A DNA stretch of 40,906 bases. It comes from a virus. Where the stretch lies: IMG/VR virus record IMGVR_UViG_3300009175_000034, positions 1 to 40,906 of that record, one strand, 5' to 3'. Positions 23,562-32,208 of the stretch are shown piece after piece. A program made the position numbers and the translations under genes. Below the pieces are notes generated by a model. The model was not told the DNA's origin and ran no database searches. It saw only the letters and a list, made by a program, of their open reading frames with translations. How positions within the stretch are numbered: position 1 is the first letter of the stretch; each line of letters begins with the position of its first letter.

Positions 23562-24456
23562 AACTTTCCATCTTTTTCATATTTTGCATGACCTGGTACA
23601 AGCGCGCCATCACATCCCACAGATTCTGGTTATCGGTTTCTTCAATTGAACCGAATACTTTTGTCTCTGCCAACGAGTAAAGCAGTCCCACCAGGCCGAT
23701 TCCTTCAGTATCTTCACTTTCTTCGCTCTTTTCGTAAAGGATTGAAAGTTTGATCCTGTTTTCCCCGATCATCGGCTCACCGGTGGCCAGGTAATCCTCG
23801 CAACCGGTCATAAACAGGTAAATCGAATAACGGATGACCAGCGGGAGCTGCGCAATCTTTTTTACCCGCTGATGGAGCAGATTCGGGTTACTATTACCCG
23901 TGAACGGAATCCTTTCTTCTCCATTAAAGCGCCTGAACTGTTTTCTGAGCCACAAAAACCGCTTCTTTGGGCGGTAAAGTACCGCAATCATGTAATTAAG
24001 ATGCTCTTCATCCCCCTTGATCATGTATTTTCTCATGTAATCATGGGCCATTCTGTACTCCCGGAAGGTGACATCCTGAAGAGCATCAGCGGGACCATAG
24101 TATTTTTTACAGATACAAGGGATGAAATTGTGCACAGAATTGAGCTGGATCACATTTACCGGCTTGCCGTCGCGCTGTTCAACCTTGAAATATGAGTTCA
24201 ATACCTGGGAAATGACATAGATATTTTGCCAGATCTCGTCTTTTATCTCCTGATCAAAGAGATAAAACTTCGGATTCATGTTTATTTCAAGGAGTTTGTA
24301 GGCCAGTAGCATCTTGAGCTTGTCAATTGATAGTTCTCCTTCAAGGTGACGAAGAACAAGACCAATGAAGAATAAATACTGTTCCTCATTCATCTCATCT
24401 ATTGTTGAAGGAATTTCCTTCACGATGCCACTTTCCGGTATATCAATTTTGTGCAT
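23539..24456 (-). CDS. Hypothetical phage protein (305 aa)
   Basis: A mainly helical protein with long charged helices and a basic loop (YRPKKRFLWLRKQFRRFNGE near residues 160-180). Residues 1-80 resemble a small folded domain (MNEEQYLFFIGLVLRHLEGE), and the C-terminus is Lys-rich. Not recognised. The start shares one base with the stop of the upstream gene (TAATG at 24454-24458), and the stop overlaps the next start, so the gene is tightly coupled. Neck or tail-assembly function is possible by position only. Confidence 0.6.
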   Translation of the reverse strand: MHKIDIPESGIVKEIPSTIDEMNEEQYLFFIGLVLRHLEGELSIDKLKMLLAYKLLEINMNPKFYLFDQEIKDEIWQNIYVISQVLNSYFKVEQRDGKPVNVIQLNSVHNFIPCICKKYYGPADALQDVTFREYRMAHDYMRKYMIKGDEEHLNYMIAVLYRPKKRFLWLRKQFRRFNGEERIPFTGNSNPNLLHQRVKKIAQLPLVIRYSIYLFMTGCEDYLATGEPMIGENRIKLSILYEKSEESEDTEGIGLVGLLYSLAETKVFGSIEETDNQNLWDVMARLYQVMQNMKKMESYGKGKNI

Positions 24457-25499
24457 TACAGCCTTACATATTTTGCTTTTGGATCAATGTTGGGAGTTAC
24501 CTCAGGTACAAATTCAGCTCCCGAAGTCGTTGCAGCTTTCTTCCTTAAGAATTCTTGCAGCATCCGGAGCATCCCCTGGGCATCCTTTTCAAGGTTTGTT
24601 GAAACCTCATTGCGGGCTTCCTTGCTCGAAGCCGTCTTTGACTTAACTACCGATGTAGTGATATTGGTAAAGATCCCATCCGGGAGTACTTCCACCGACA
24701 GTCTTTTGATTGCCATGCTTAAGGCAAACATAACCATCGGTTGGCGGACCAGGTCAAGGATCTGTTTGTTATCATCAGTGACCGAATTGGAGAGTACCTG
24801 ATTAAGTAATTCCGTGTATTTTTCTGGAATAAACGTGGATTTGATTATATTTTGCTGAACATGTCGCAGAAATGGTATCAATGCCCGGAATGTTACCCTG
24901 GATCCGTTGATCGGGAAAACCTGTTCGAATTGCTCAATGGTTGAAACAAAAAGTCCCTTTATGATCTTAAATTCATCGGAATTTGCCCATGGAATGAGTA
25001 AACCTACACTGTCATCTTCACCATCAACTTTAATAGTGACGGTATCTGCGATATGATCATCAAGAAATTCAAGAAGTACATCTGTTGCCTCCAGGGCAAT
25101 GGCCAAAAGGTTCTCATTATCCTTTTCAATCTGCCATTCAAAGGCCGGTTTTTCTTGTTCTGCTACAAAGATCTGACGGCCCTTGTCCGAATGAGCGATA
25201 TCGTTGCTTGGAACAAAGCGGCGATATGCCTGGATGGCAACGACCATTTGTATTCTGGATACGAATTCGTCCAGTACTGGATATTCGGGATGGTCTTCAT
25301 CGGCAGTTTCCTGGCAATAATGGTCTCCATTATAATGCTGCTCTGCAACATCAAAGACATCTTTGCCGATAATTTGCTTCAAATCTCTTTCCGCAAAAAG
25401 CATATACGGCTTGAGATTGTCAAAGTTGATTGATTTGTAGATGAAACCAATCCTTTCCTTTACTTCAGCAGATCCTTTCTTGCTCTTATTGAAAATCAT
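24456..25499 (-). CDS. Phage structural/connector candidate (347 aa)
   Basis: The 347-residue product is encoded directly below the portal. The N-terminal 100 residues (ending about FVSRIQMVVAIQAYRRFVPS) resemble the DUF6712-type proteins of Bacteroidetes phages, by memory only. The middle is unassigned and the C-terminus (about 300-347) is a basic linker. Because it follows the portal it is a good candidate for a head-completion or adaptor protein, but no catalytic motif is visible. Confidence 0.58.
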   Translation of the reverse strand: MIFNKSKKGSAEVKERIGFIYKSINFDNLKPYMLFAERDLKQIIGKDVFDVAEQHYNGDHYCQETADEDHPEYPVLDEFVSRIQMVVAIQAYRRFVPSNDIAHSDKGRQIFVAEQEKPAFEWQIEKDNENLLAIALEATDVLLEFLDDHIADTVTIKVDGEDDSVGLLIPWANSDEFKIIKGLFVSTIEQFEQVFPINGSRVTFRALIPFLRHVQQNIIKSTFIPEKYTELLNQVLSNSVTDDNKQILDLVRQPMVMFALSMAIKRLSVEVLPDGIFTNITTSVVKSKTASSKEARNEVSTNLEKDAQGMLRMLQEFLRKKAATTSGAEFVPEVTPNIDPKAKYVRL

Positions 25500-25516
25500 A
25501 TCGTTGATTTTTAAGA

Positions 25517-26940
25517 TCAGTTGCCGGCCATTGGCTGGTTCTTTACGCGGTCATTTGGATTGGTTGCCTGCTCAGTTAATACGGCATCATGATAGAAGCC
25601 GATACGAAGATCTGTATCCGGGAAGTTTGCCTTAATGGCAATGTTGATGTCTTTGCAAATGATGCCCTCCGGGATATCGATGGCGGTCATCAGAAAAAGC
25701 TTGAAAGCATAAAGCTGCTCGGATCCTGAAGGAAGATTTCCATCTTTTGAAAGGTTGGATAAGGATGGATGTAATCCTACGGTAGCTGAATTCTGAAATG
25801 ATGCCTCACGTGCAATATCCAACTGAGCTGTTATGAACTCACTTACTTTCTGATCCAGGACAATGATCTCCCAACAACGTAATCATTGCCAAGTTCATCG
25901 AAAATGGTCTCAGTTGTGACCATTTTACCGGCATTCTCTACGCCTGAAAGAGCTTTTGCAATGACAGCAAACGTGTCATCCTTGACCTTATCGAGCATCT
26001 TTTGATTGTATTCGATGCCCTGCAATGCACAATTACGCTCAAGTAACTCCTGTTTTTGCATCCAATATACTGCAGGTGACTTCACATGGTACTTAATTGC
26101 TGCAGCATTCTCATTGAAGTTAATTAACAGTTTCGGAATAGAGCTGGCCAGCTTGATCCAATTGGTTGCTCCATGAAACGGAGCTCTGGAATACTCATAA
26201 TCCAGAGAAAAGTTGTAAAGGTTACTATACCGCATCGCAACGGGATAGGCAAACACGTTGGTAGGATCAAAGATCGGATAGGAGGTAAGACCGTATTGCC
26301 ATGGTTGACGGAAATCACCAACGATGATATTATTGATCTCCCAGTTCTGATCCGGCCACTCCAGGCGGGCGAATGTTGAAGATTCGTGTTCGAGCTTTGC
26401 AATTTTTGCCTGGGCCCCGATCCGGGCGCCCCGGTTGCGGTAAAACTTGGTGAAATGCCCATTGATTGTCGTGTAATCGATGGTAGATTTCAGAAGGTAA
26501 TCCCAGTAATCCCAAGACTGAAGCCATGCTGATATCTTTGGATCATCAACGAATTCCTTGATACGCTTACCGCCTTCAAAGCGGATCCGGTATAGAGCCG
26601 GTCCCTGTCCCCAGATGAGTTGTGCATTCTTGGTTAATCCCTGGGGAAGGAAATTATCTTCATCCAGGATAGTACGAAGTGTGTCCGGGTAATCATTCTG
26701 ATGACCATAAGGAATGATTTTGAATCCATTGATATAGGTAGGCATCAGGATCCTGGAGTGATTATAGAAAGGAAGGATCGATGGACTGCCAAATGTCGAT
26801 CCCCTTACTGTCTCAAAGGCATATACTCCGACTGATGAAACGCCAAAAGAAAAATCTCCACTATGGGTGAAATTTACTTCATCCTCAGGTTCCTTTTTCT
26901 TTCTGGATCCTTTTGTTCCGGATTTTGTTTTTACTTCCAT
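25517..26940 (-). CDS. Portal protein, interrupted by a -1 frameshift near 25858
   Basis: The frame from ATG 26940 gives 365 residues ending at TAA 25843-25845. Its sequence (YINGFKIIPYGHQNDYPDTL near 70-90 and similar blocks) fits portal proteins of Bacteroidetes phages. After GNDYVVG the reading continues in the -1 frame without a stop as WEIIVLDQKV, then SEFITAQLDIAREAS, to TGA at 25517-25519. That segment has the C-terminal portal pattern of a helix ending in an SGS box (NLPSGSEQLYAFKLFL). The second frame has no ATG, only TTG at 25820-25822, so it is a continuation, not a separate gene. The shift lies between the TGA of the -1 frame and the GGGAG at about 25855-25868. Causes: sequence error, mutation, or recoding. 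Confidence 0.78.
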
Positions 26941-26944
26941 GTGA

Positions 26945-27226
26945 TCAGTTTAACACAACTTTTTTGCCTTCAAAAAACAGGATCAGCATTTGCCAGCAGT
27001 TTCTTGGTTCCCGAAGTTCTTCATCATAATAAAACAGTTTAAAGTCTGCATGCTCCAGGTCATCTGCTTTGGCGGCCGGTCTTAACCTGGCCTTTTTGAC
27101 ATAGCGGAAGCCATCTGTTTTTTGTCGGCTGCGATCATACGTTGAATGGATAAACGAAAAGGTCTTCGACTGTGCAGTAAGCTTTCGCATTTGCCGGATG
27201 GCATCATACAGATCTATCTCGTCCAT
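26945..27226 (-). CDS. Hypothetical protein before the portal (93 aa)
   Basis: A 93-residue basic protein (MDEIDLYDAIRQMRKLTAQS, then many Arg/Lys) with a beta end (CWQMLILFFEGKKVVLN). Its start overlaps the stop of the secreted protein by one base. It is separated from the portal by four bases. Small basic proteins at this position can be internal virion or neck components; function is unknown. Confidence 0.6.
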   Translation of the reverse strand: MDEIDLYDAIRQMRKLTAQSKTFSFIHSTYDRSRQKTDGFRYVKKARLRPAAKADDLEHADFKLFYYDEELREPRNCWQMLILFFEGKKVVLN

Positions 27227-27747
27227 TATGGAACAGCAATGGCAGTCAGCACACCGGTGGGTGAGACTCGCAGTCGGTATTTAACTCCAGATCGGTTTTT
27301 CAATACTATACCCTGGATTGTATCAGATATCAATAGTCGTTTAAGGGAAGCGCTGTCAGCGGATAGTTTACCTGAGGAAGAAGTAACGTTTATGGTTCCC
27401 AGGTTAACTGATGTAAAATATCCGTATCTGAACAGGTGTGTCGGATCTCCCAGGTCATAAGTAGATATCATTGGAAGAAATTTAGTTCCGTACCAGTTAA
27501 GGATCCTTAAGCCGGTGGAAGTTTCCATGAACCCGTAAATGGCTTGGTTGGGATAACCTGTAAACTGGAATACCGGCTCTCCGGATGTACTTTTAATGGC
27601 CAGGTGTGCACTTCCGGATTGAGCCCCCAGGACTACCTTGTCCGTAAATGTTTTTTGAAATGTTGTCCCGTCGCTGTTAAGGAACTGGGCAGATGCAAGT
27701 GAGGTTATCATCAATAAGATGATTGATAGGATCAATACTTTTTTCAT
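27226..27747 (-). CDS. Secreted or virion-surface protein with signal peptide (173 aa)
   Basis: A classical Sec signal peptide occupies residues 1-20 (basic start, hydrophobic core SIILLMITSLA, small residues before the cut). The mature protein has repeated Ser/Thr/Gly and beta segments (HLAIKSTSGEPVFQFTG, SVNLGTINVTSSSGKL) like phage fibre or host-surface proteins, and no lipobox. A phage virion protein usually lacks a signal peptide, so this may be a lysogenic conversion product or a protein exported before lysis. The next gene starts at its stop. Confidence 0.55.
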   Translation of the reverse strand: MKKVLILSIILLMITSLASAQFLNSDGTTFQKTFTDKVVLGAQSGSAHLAIKSTSGEPVFQFTGYPNQAIYGFMETSTGLRILNWYGTKFLPMISTYDLGDPTHLFRYGYFTSVNLGTINVTSSSGKLSADSASLKRLLISDTIQGIVLKNRSGVKYRLRVSPTGVLTAIAVP

Positions 27748-27773
27748 AGATCTTGGTTTTTATGATTTATGAG

Positions 27774-27803
27774 CAAATATGCTTTTTCGAATATTTTTTT
27801 TAA
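27774..27803 (-). promoter_or_regulatory. Weak promoter candidate for the secreted-protein operon
   Basis: On the minus strand CATATTTG (complement of 27774-27781) differs from TAnnTTTG at one position, with a TTTA-like box about 19 bases upstream. It lies between the RadC terminator and the ATG at 27747, where a new transcription start is expected. The match is imperfect. Confidence 0.3.
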
Positions 27804-27831
27804 AGGACATATCTATAGAATTTACGACCAT

Positions 27832-27862
27832 AAAAAAAGGAGTCCCGGACTTCCGGGACTCC
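27832..27862 (-). terminator. Strong intrinsic terminator after radC-like gene
   Basis: GGAGTCCCGGA at 27839-27849 pairs perfectly with TCCGGGACTCC at 27852-27862 around a two-base centre. On the minus strand it is followed by seven U, from the A-run at 27832-27838. It lies four bases after the RadC-like stop. Confidence 0.85.
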
Positions 27863-27866
27863 CAAG

Positions 27867-28325
27867 CTATAGTTTGCCTTCATCAGCAAATGAATAGTAA
27901 TTGTCATCAGGTGTAACAATCAGATGATCAAGGATGGTAATATCAAGGAAAATGCCTGCTGACTTACATTTCTGAGTTATTTTTTCATCAGCATCACTTG
28001 GAAGCTTGTTTCCTGAAGGATGATTGTGCGCAAGGATCATTGAACTGGCATTGGCTTTCAAAGCTGTTTGAAAAACAAGTTTAGGATCTACAACAGTTCC
28101 ACTAATTCCTCCCTGGGAGATCAGTTTATAACCAAGAACTTTATTGGCTTTATTCAATAGTAAGATGTAGAATTCTTCTACATGTTCCAATTGATCACTC
28201 CAGATATCTCTTAAGATATCGAAGGCATCAGATGACTTTGTTATTTTTCTCATGTCGGCTGGTCGAACCTGATTGTGATAAATGATCTGAATTTCAGCAA
28301 CTGAAGAGTTGAACAAGTTTTTCAT
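27867..28325 (-). CDS. RadC-like JAB/MPN-domain protein (short form)
   Basis: The 152-residue protein consists only of the JAB domain. Glu51, the pair His100 and His102 in AHNHPSGNKLPS, and Asp111 reproduce the JAMM metal-binding set. The helix-hairpin-helix N-terminus of chromosomal RadC is missing, as in the short RadC relatives on plasmids and phages. The biochemical role of this group is not settled; peptidase, nuclease or anti-defence roles have been suggested for JAB proteins. It is preceded by a small gene (28337-28510) and followed by a strong terminator. Confidence 0.9.
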   Translation of the reverse strand: MKNLFNSSVAEIQIIYHNQVRPADMRKITKSSDAFDILRDIWSDQLEHVEEFYILLLNKANKVLGYKLISQGGISGTVVDPKLVFQTALKANASSMILAHNHPSGNKLPSDADEKITQKCKSAGIFLDITILDHLIVTPDDNYYSFADEGKL

Positions 28326-28336
28326 AGAGCAGATTA

Positions 28337-28510
28337 TTAAAGGTTAGAGATTGAAAATTGTGAACTGAACAGATCAAATTCCCAGTAAAATTTATCCGGA
28401 TCCTGGATAAATAATTCTTCAGTGTATCCAGGGTAGAAGATCTGATCCATTTCCTGGGTGAAGATTTCAATGATTGATTGCGGTTGATAAGCAATTTCAT
28501 GTGCGTTCAT
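28337..28510 (-). CDS. Small protein upstream of the radC-like gene (57 aa)
   Basis: ATG at 28508-28510 opens a 57-codon frame ending in TAA at 28337-28339, twelve bases before the RadC-like ATG at 28325. The product starts MNAHEIAYQPQSIIEIFTQE and ends FYWEFDLFSSQFSISNL, a composition unlike random translation. A partner role for the RadC-like protein is plausible from the consistent spacing and strand. Confidence 0.55.
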   Translation of the reverse strand: MNAHEIAYQPQSIIEIFTQEMDQIFYPGYTEELFIQDPDKFYWEFDLFSSQFSISNL

Positions 28511-29069
28511 AAGGCGTTTGTTTTAAGGTTAGAAAAGAAATTTTTAACGCCAACGGCAGCCACCGAGAATAATAAATTATGTCAAGGGTATAGGTCACGA
28601 ATCGAAGAGTCTGAATATACTGAAAGCGACAGGATCCATAAGGAGGTCGCCCTTTACAGTTTTAAGCTCATCCAGTACTGGATTTCTGAGAGCGAATTAT
28701 TCGTAAGGTACCTTTGTCTGAAAATTTCGAGCTAAACCGTGCGGTGGGTATCGGTATTCTTTTTTGCTTCTTTTTTCTTTGACGTGCTAAAGAAAAAAGA
28801 AGCTGATTTTTCAACTTTCATTCTCAATGCTGCAACATCAAAGCAAAAAATTAAGATAAAAAATCGAAAAGGTCAAAAAATCACCTTTTTAACCTTCCTT
28901 GTCTTCAATCTTTTTATTAAAATCTTGGATCCCTAGCCGACCTGCCCGGAGTTTGGGGCGCACGTGCACTCTTTGGCTGTGGGCGGATATATGATTAAAA
29001 TCCCACAATACACTCGTGGTTCCGAATTTCGGAATCACACCAATTTGCACTCAATGAATAGATACGGGA
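28511..29069. other. Non-coding region between the terminase and the radC-like pair
   Basis: About 560 bases without a gene I can support; short plus-strand frames here are Lys/Phe-rich and low in complexity. It contains a perfect 15-bp inverted repeat, GCTTCTTTTTTCTTT at 28766-28780 with its complement at 28789-28803, capable of terminating transcription on either strand. A smaller palindrome TTCCGAA-T-TTCGGAA lies at 29020-29034. The base composition shifts from AT-rich to GC-rich around 28930-29010. It follows the large terminase, where cos or pac sequences can lie, but no such site is recognisable. Confidence 0.5.
28766..28803. terminator. 15-bp inverted repeat, likely bidirectional terminator
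   Basis: GCTTCTTTTTTCTTT (28766-28780) is exactly complementary to 28789-28803 with an eight-base loop. T-rich and A-rich flanks on the two sides allow termination in both directions. It would end the terminase transcript on the minus strand. Confidence 0.5.
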
Positions 29070-30758
29070 TTACCTTATGTTTACATCAGAAGATACAGAG
29101 TTCTGTCTTTGCTTGGCTATGGCAATCCACTTAGGTCGACAGATAAGATACTTTAAGGCATCAGTGAAGTTTGTACTTTCCATTGCTAATCTTTTAGATG
29201 GCAAGTGATCACCCTTCTTGATCTTGATGATCTGTCCCTTTGCATTCTTACCCAATGGACATATCTCAAGTTGACTTTTGAGTTCTTTACATTCATACTT
29301 ATCAATTAACAGATTTGGCAGGCGTTTATCCTTCTCACCCATCATTACATTCATCAAGAGATATTCATCATAATGAAGGATGTTACCCTGTCCCACATTC
29401 ATCAGTTGCACAAGCCACCCGGTACGTTTGCCCTGGGCATCGATCTCGATATCATGTTTGATCAGTGATGCCATGTCTCGTCCCATCTTGGCATACTGAT
29501 TCGTTGATCGATCATGGTACAGGTAAAGGATCTTTCGCTTATGTGGTTCAAAGAAGGTTATGAACTTATTGGCCAGTTCACGTATAGACTCAGGGGTGAT
29601 GGTATACATACCTTTCAATACCCGATAGTTCCTGCCTTGTTCCTGTCCTATCACCAGGCTAAACATATTGCCTGCATCCAGGCCACCCTCCAAAGGTTTA
29701 TCAGGAATGATGTACTTTAACCCAGAAGATACCTGTGTAATGTTGTCGCTCAATCCGAACTGATCATAATACTCATGGTTATACCCATCATCATAGAAGT
29801 GTTTATCTGATAGGTTCCCATAGAACCGGGCAGACTTCTCCAGGGTCTTGCGGATGGATAATACAGATGTCTTGAACTCTTCAAACGTGAGAGTAGCCAG
29901 TAGGTTCTCAAAATACTTCAGCGTTAAGATATCGGCATTGGCAAAGGAAGATACGATATAGAAGAAGGTGCTGTTCTGGCGTATCATCCCAAGGCGTTCC
30001 ATCCAGCGTTTCTGTTTGCGTTTGATAAGCTCGATCTTAACGGGATCTGCCTGTTCTTTTTCTGCATAGAAAAGCTCCCAATTGATCTCATTCAAAACAA
30101 TCGCCGTTTGGATGATCTTAATAATCTGCTGCTTATCCATGTTCTTTTCCATGCGTAGCATCCAGTCATCTTCTTTGATGGATGGATCTGCCATGTCTGA
30201 GCAAAATGTCTGCCCCATGAAATAATGTGATTTTCCATACAACATATAGTCTCCACGTAGGGTAGGAAACAATTTGCGAAGCTTTGATTCGAGCAAGTAT
30301 TTTGCTTCATCCCCAAAATGGTGGACTACCGATATCCCTGCTGCAGTACTGGGCCTATCGAGGGATATAAGAAAGAACTTGCAGCCATTGAACGTTGAAA
30401 TGGTATGTTTGTATGAAAACGTCTTAATATATGAGGTTTTCCAATGTGGTAACGGCGGTTTATCGACTACATAATGAACATTCTCAAAGAAATTCTGTCG
30501 TGTTTCCCACCCGTGAATTATAGCGGGCACGATATTGGTTAAGAGATTGACGTATGTATCCGCAACAAATGCAAAACTGGCTCGTGGCATGTCGTAAATG
30601 ACATCGATTGTCCGTTTTGCAAGAATTTCAGTGCTTTTTGATACACCACGACCGCCATACAAATAAAGATTTGTCGGCTTGATAATATCAATGAGCGTAG
30701 CTATCCAGTTGGAATAGCGTATATCAGCTTCCTGCTTGGTTATCTTCCTTTGACTCAT
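29070..30758 (-). CDS. terL: Terminase large subunit
   Basis: I chose ATG 30758 (MSQRKITKQEADIRYS) over the earlier in-frame ATG, which would add 14 hydrophobic residues. From it the 562-residue protein shows a Walker A-type loop YGGRGVSKST near residue 35-43 and a Walker B-like HHFGDEAKY near 147-152. The nuclease half begins near residue 360 with GGLDAGNMFS, an RNase H-like metal-site motif, and has YHDRST near 420. It packages DNA into the prohead with the portal. Its start overlaps the end of the small subunit by 35 bases. Confidence 0.88.
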   Translation of the reverse strand: MSQRKITKQEADIRYSNWIATLIDIIKPTNLYLYGGRGVSKSTEILAKRTIDVIYDMPRASFAFVADTYVNLLTNIVPAIIHGWETRQNFFENVHYVVDKPPLPHWKTSYIKTFSYKHTISTFNGCKFFLISLDRPSTAAGISVVHHFGDEAKYLLESKLRKLFPTLRGDYMLYGKSHYFMGQTFCSDMADPSIKEDDWMLRMEKNMDKQQIIKIIQTAIVLNEINWELFYAEKEQADPVKIELIKRKQKRWMERLGMIRQNSTFFYIVSSFANADILTLKYFENLLATLTFEEFKTSVLSIRKTLEKSARFYGNLSDKHFYDDGYNHEYYDQFGLSDNITQVSSGLKYIIPDKPLEGGLDAGNMFSLVIGQEQGRNYRVLKGMYTITPESIRELANKFITFFEPHKRKILYLYHDRSTNQYAKMGRDMASLIKHDIEIDAQGKRTGWLVQLMNVGQGNILHYDEYLLMNVMMGEKDKRLPNLLIDKYECKELKSQLEICPLGKNAKGQIIKIKKGDHLPSKRLAMESTNFTDALKYLICRPKWIAIAKQRQNSVSSDVNIR

Positions 30759-31632
30759 CTTCAAAAAGTATAAAAGGTATATCTTCAGTCCTGGCATCAC
30801 GATTTATCCTGGATCTATCCACAACTGTAATGTCCATTTGATCCAGTAATCTTCCAAGTTCATTACGGTTGATTTCCGGGGCACCGGCATCTCTCATTTT
30901 CATTGTATAGAGAACCGGCCTTCGGTCAAGAAGGTCTTCAGGTACCTGGTTTGCCATATCTTTTCCTACGCCACGCATTTCAGCGGCATCCTTGAAACAC
31001 CTGCGGGCCGTTTCAAAATCATTCATCTGCTGGGCGATCAGGGCCATGTTATCCAACCGGTCGGCATAAATATTACTCCATGCCTGGACCTTGATTTCAT
31101 TATCCAGGTTAAAGAAATTCAGACTTTCACAATAAAGCTTGTTTGCCTTGTATTTACTGATATTGGGCCATTTAAGGCTGATAGCGGAGACGATATAACT
31201 TTTGGAATTGAATTTGTTGAACAAACAGCGTATGTAGTCGATCTGTTCAAAATACTCGACTACCGGTGCCGGCAGATCATTGGTTTCGCCGCGTTCAACC
31301 ATTGCCTGAAGCTGGCCATATTGAGTCTTTTCAGAATCAAACTGAATTTTGAGTTTGTAATTCTCCAGTCTTTCAGCTAAGGAATCCTTCTTCCATTGCT
31401 GGATTGAGGTTAAGTTTCCACTTTTAGCCTGGTTAAGGTTTTGCTTATCTATTTCTGCCTGCACCATCAATTGGCCACGATCATAATGGTGTCTTATCTT
31501 GGATCCCGGAGTATTGAACTCTTGCTCAAAATCTACCAGGTCCACGTCCAGGTACATGGCAATTTTTTCTACAGAATAATTGATACCGGCTAGTTCTTCG
31601 ATATCCTTGTATTGTTCATCTGTTAAGTCCAT
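30724..31632 (-). CDS. Terminase small subunit-like protein
   Basis: From the internal ATG at 31632 (MDLTDEQYKDIEELAGINYS), which lies inside the end of the PLD-like gene, the product has about 302 residues. An HTH-like segment at 10-45 (SVEKIAMYLDVDLVDFEQEF) and a helical body precede a conserved-looking block (YIRCLFNKFNSKSYIVSAIS) in the middle. This length and the direct overlap with terL fit a Bacteroidetes phage small terminase that recognises the packaging site. An upstream ATG at 31755 is within the PLD frame and less likely. Direct homology to a named family is not certain. Confidence 0.65.
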   Translation of the reverse strand: MDLTDEQYKDIEELAGINYSVEKIAMYLDVDLVDFEQEFNTPGSKIRHHYDRGQLMVQAEIDKQNLNQAKSGNLTSIQQWKKDSLAERLENYKLKIQFDSEKTQYGQLQAMVERGETNDLPAPVVEYFEQIDYIRCLFNKFNSKSYIVSAISLKWPNISKYKANKLYCESLNFFNLDNEIKVQAWSNIYADRLDNMALIAQQMNDFETARRCFKDAAEMRGVGKDMANQVPEDLLDRRPVLYTMKMRDAGAPEINRNELGRLLDQMDITVVDRSRINRDARTEDIPFILFEDESKEDNQAGS

Positions 31633-32203
31633 TGAGAATTTCGTTTTTGCGAAATGAATAAACACGTTGGTTATCAAGGAAAATGTATTGTTCATGCTGG
31701 GCATTCTCAGAGAAATTACCAGATCCTTCAAAAATGAAATGGTGATCCAGGGCATGAATCAGTGTTACCTTGGAATGGTTCCAGGCATAAATAACTTTAA
31801 CCGGGTAGTTAATGGTGATGGCGCCCAGGTGATCATTTACTTTAGGCTGCCTGGCCTTTATGGAATCACTGATAAAGATCTCAACAGATCCTATCTTTTT
31901 TTGATCCATGAGCCGGGTAAGGGCATCAATGATCCGGATGTTGATCGAATAGGTTGATAGAACCAGTTCCTTTATCTGTCCGCACTCTTTCAGAAGGAAG
32001 GGAATTACGGTAAAGGCATTGAAGCTATTTATCGTCCAAAGGAAATAAAGGTCTTCTGGCCCCGGGAGCTTTCCCGTGAGCTGCTTTAAGCTTTCAATCT
32101 TAAGGCAATGGTAATTCAGGAATTTTTCAGCCAGGATGCCGGAGGTAGCGGTAGGTTTTTCATCAGTTTTGGCAACATCAGATATGTTGAAATACTTGTT
32201 CAA
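31616..32203 (-). CDS. Phospholipase D-like domain protein (single HKD motif)
   Basis: Near the C-terminus the 195-residue protein has His143 and Lys145 (NHSKVTLIHALDHHFIFEGS), Asn163 in GSGN and Glu171, matching the HxK(x)4D-(x)n-GSxN signature of PLD-superfamily enzymes, although the Asp position is DHH. Only one HKD is present, so it would act as a dimer like Nuc-type nucleases. The N-terminal half is a charged domain with a beta core (VEIFISDSIK). It lies directly between an unknown gene and the small terminase, overlapping its start by 17 bases; a role in packaging or DNA processing is likely. Confidence 0.68.
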   Translation of the reverse strand: MNKYFNISDVAKTDEKPTATSGILAEKFLNYHCLKIESLKQLTGKLPGPEDLYFLWTINSFNAFTVIPFLLKECGQIKELVLSTYSINIRIIDALTRLMDQKKIGSVEIFISDSIKARQPKVNDHLGAITINYPVKVIYAWNHSKVTLIHALDHHFIFEGSGNFSENAQHEQYIFLDNQRVYSFRKNEILNGLNR

Positions 32204-32208
32204 TTAAC

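Noticed and set aside
28294-28500. 68-codon minus-strand frame overlapping the start of the radC-like gene
   Set aside because: The alternative frame 28337-28510 has better composition and fits the spacing to the radC-like gene.
28739-28936. Plus-strand frame of 65 codons, Phe/Lys-rich
   Set aside because: It is made mostly of the 15-bp inverted repeat and low-complexity A/T runs.
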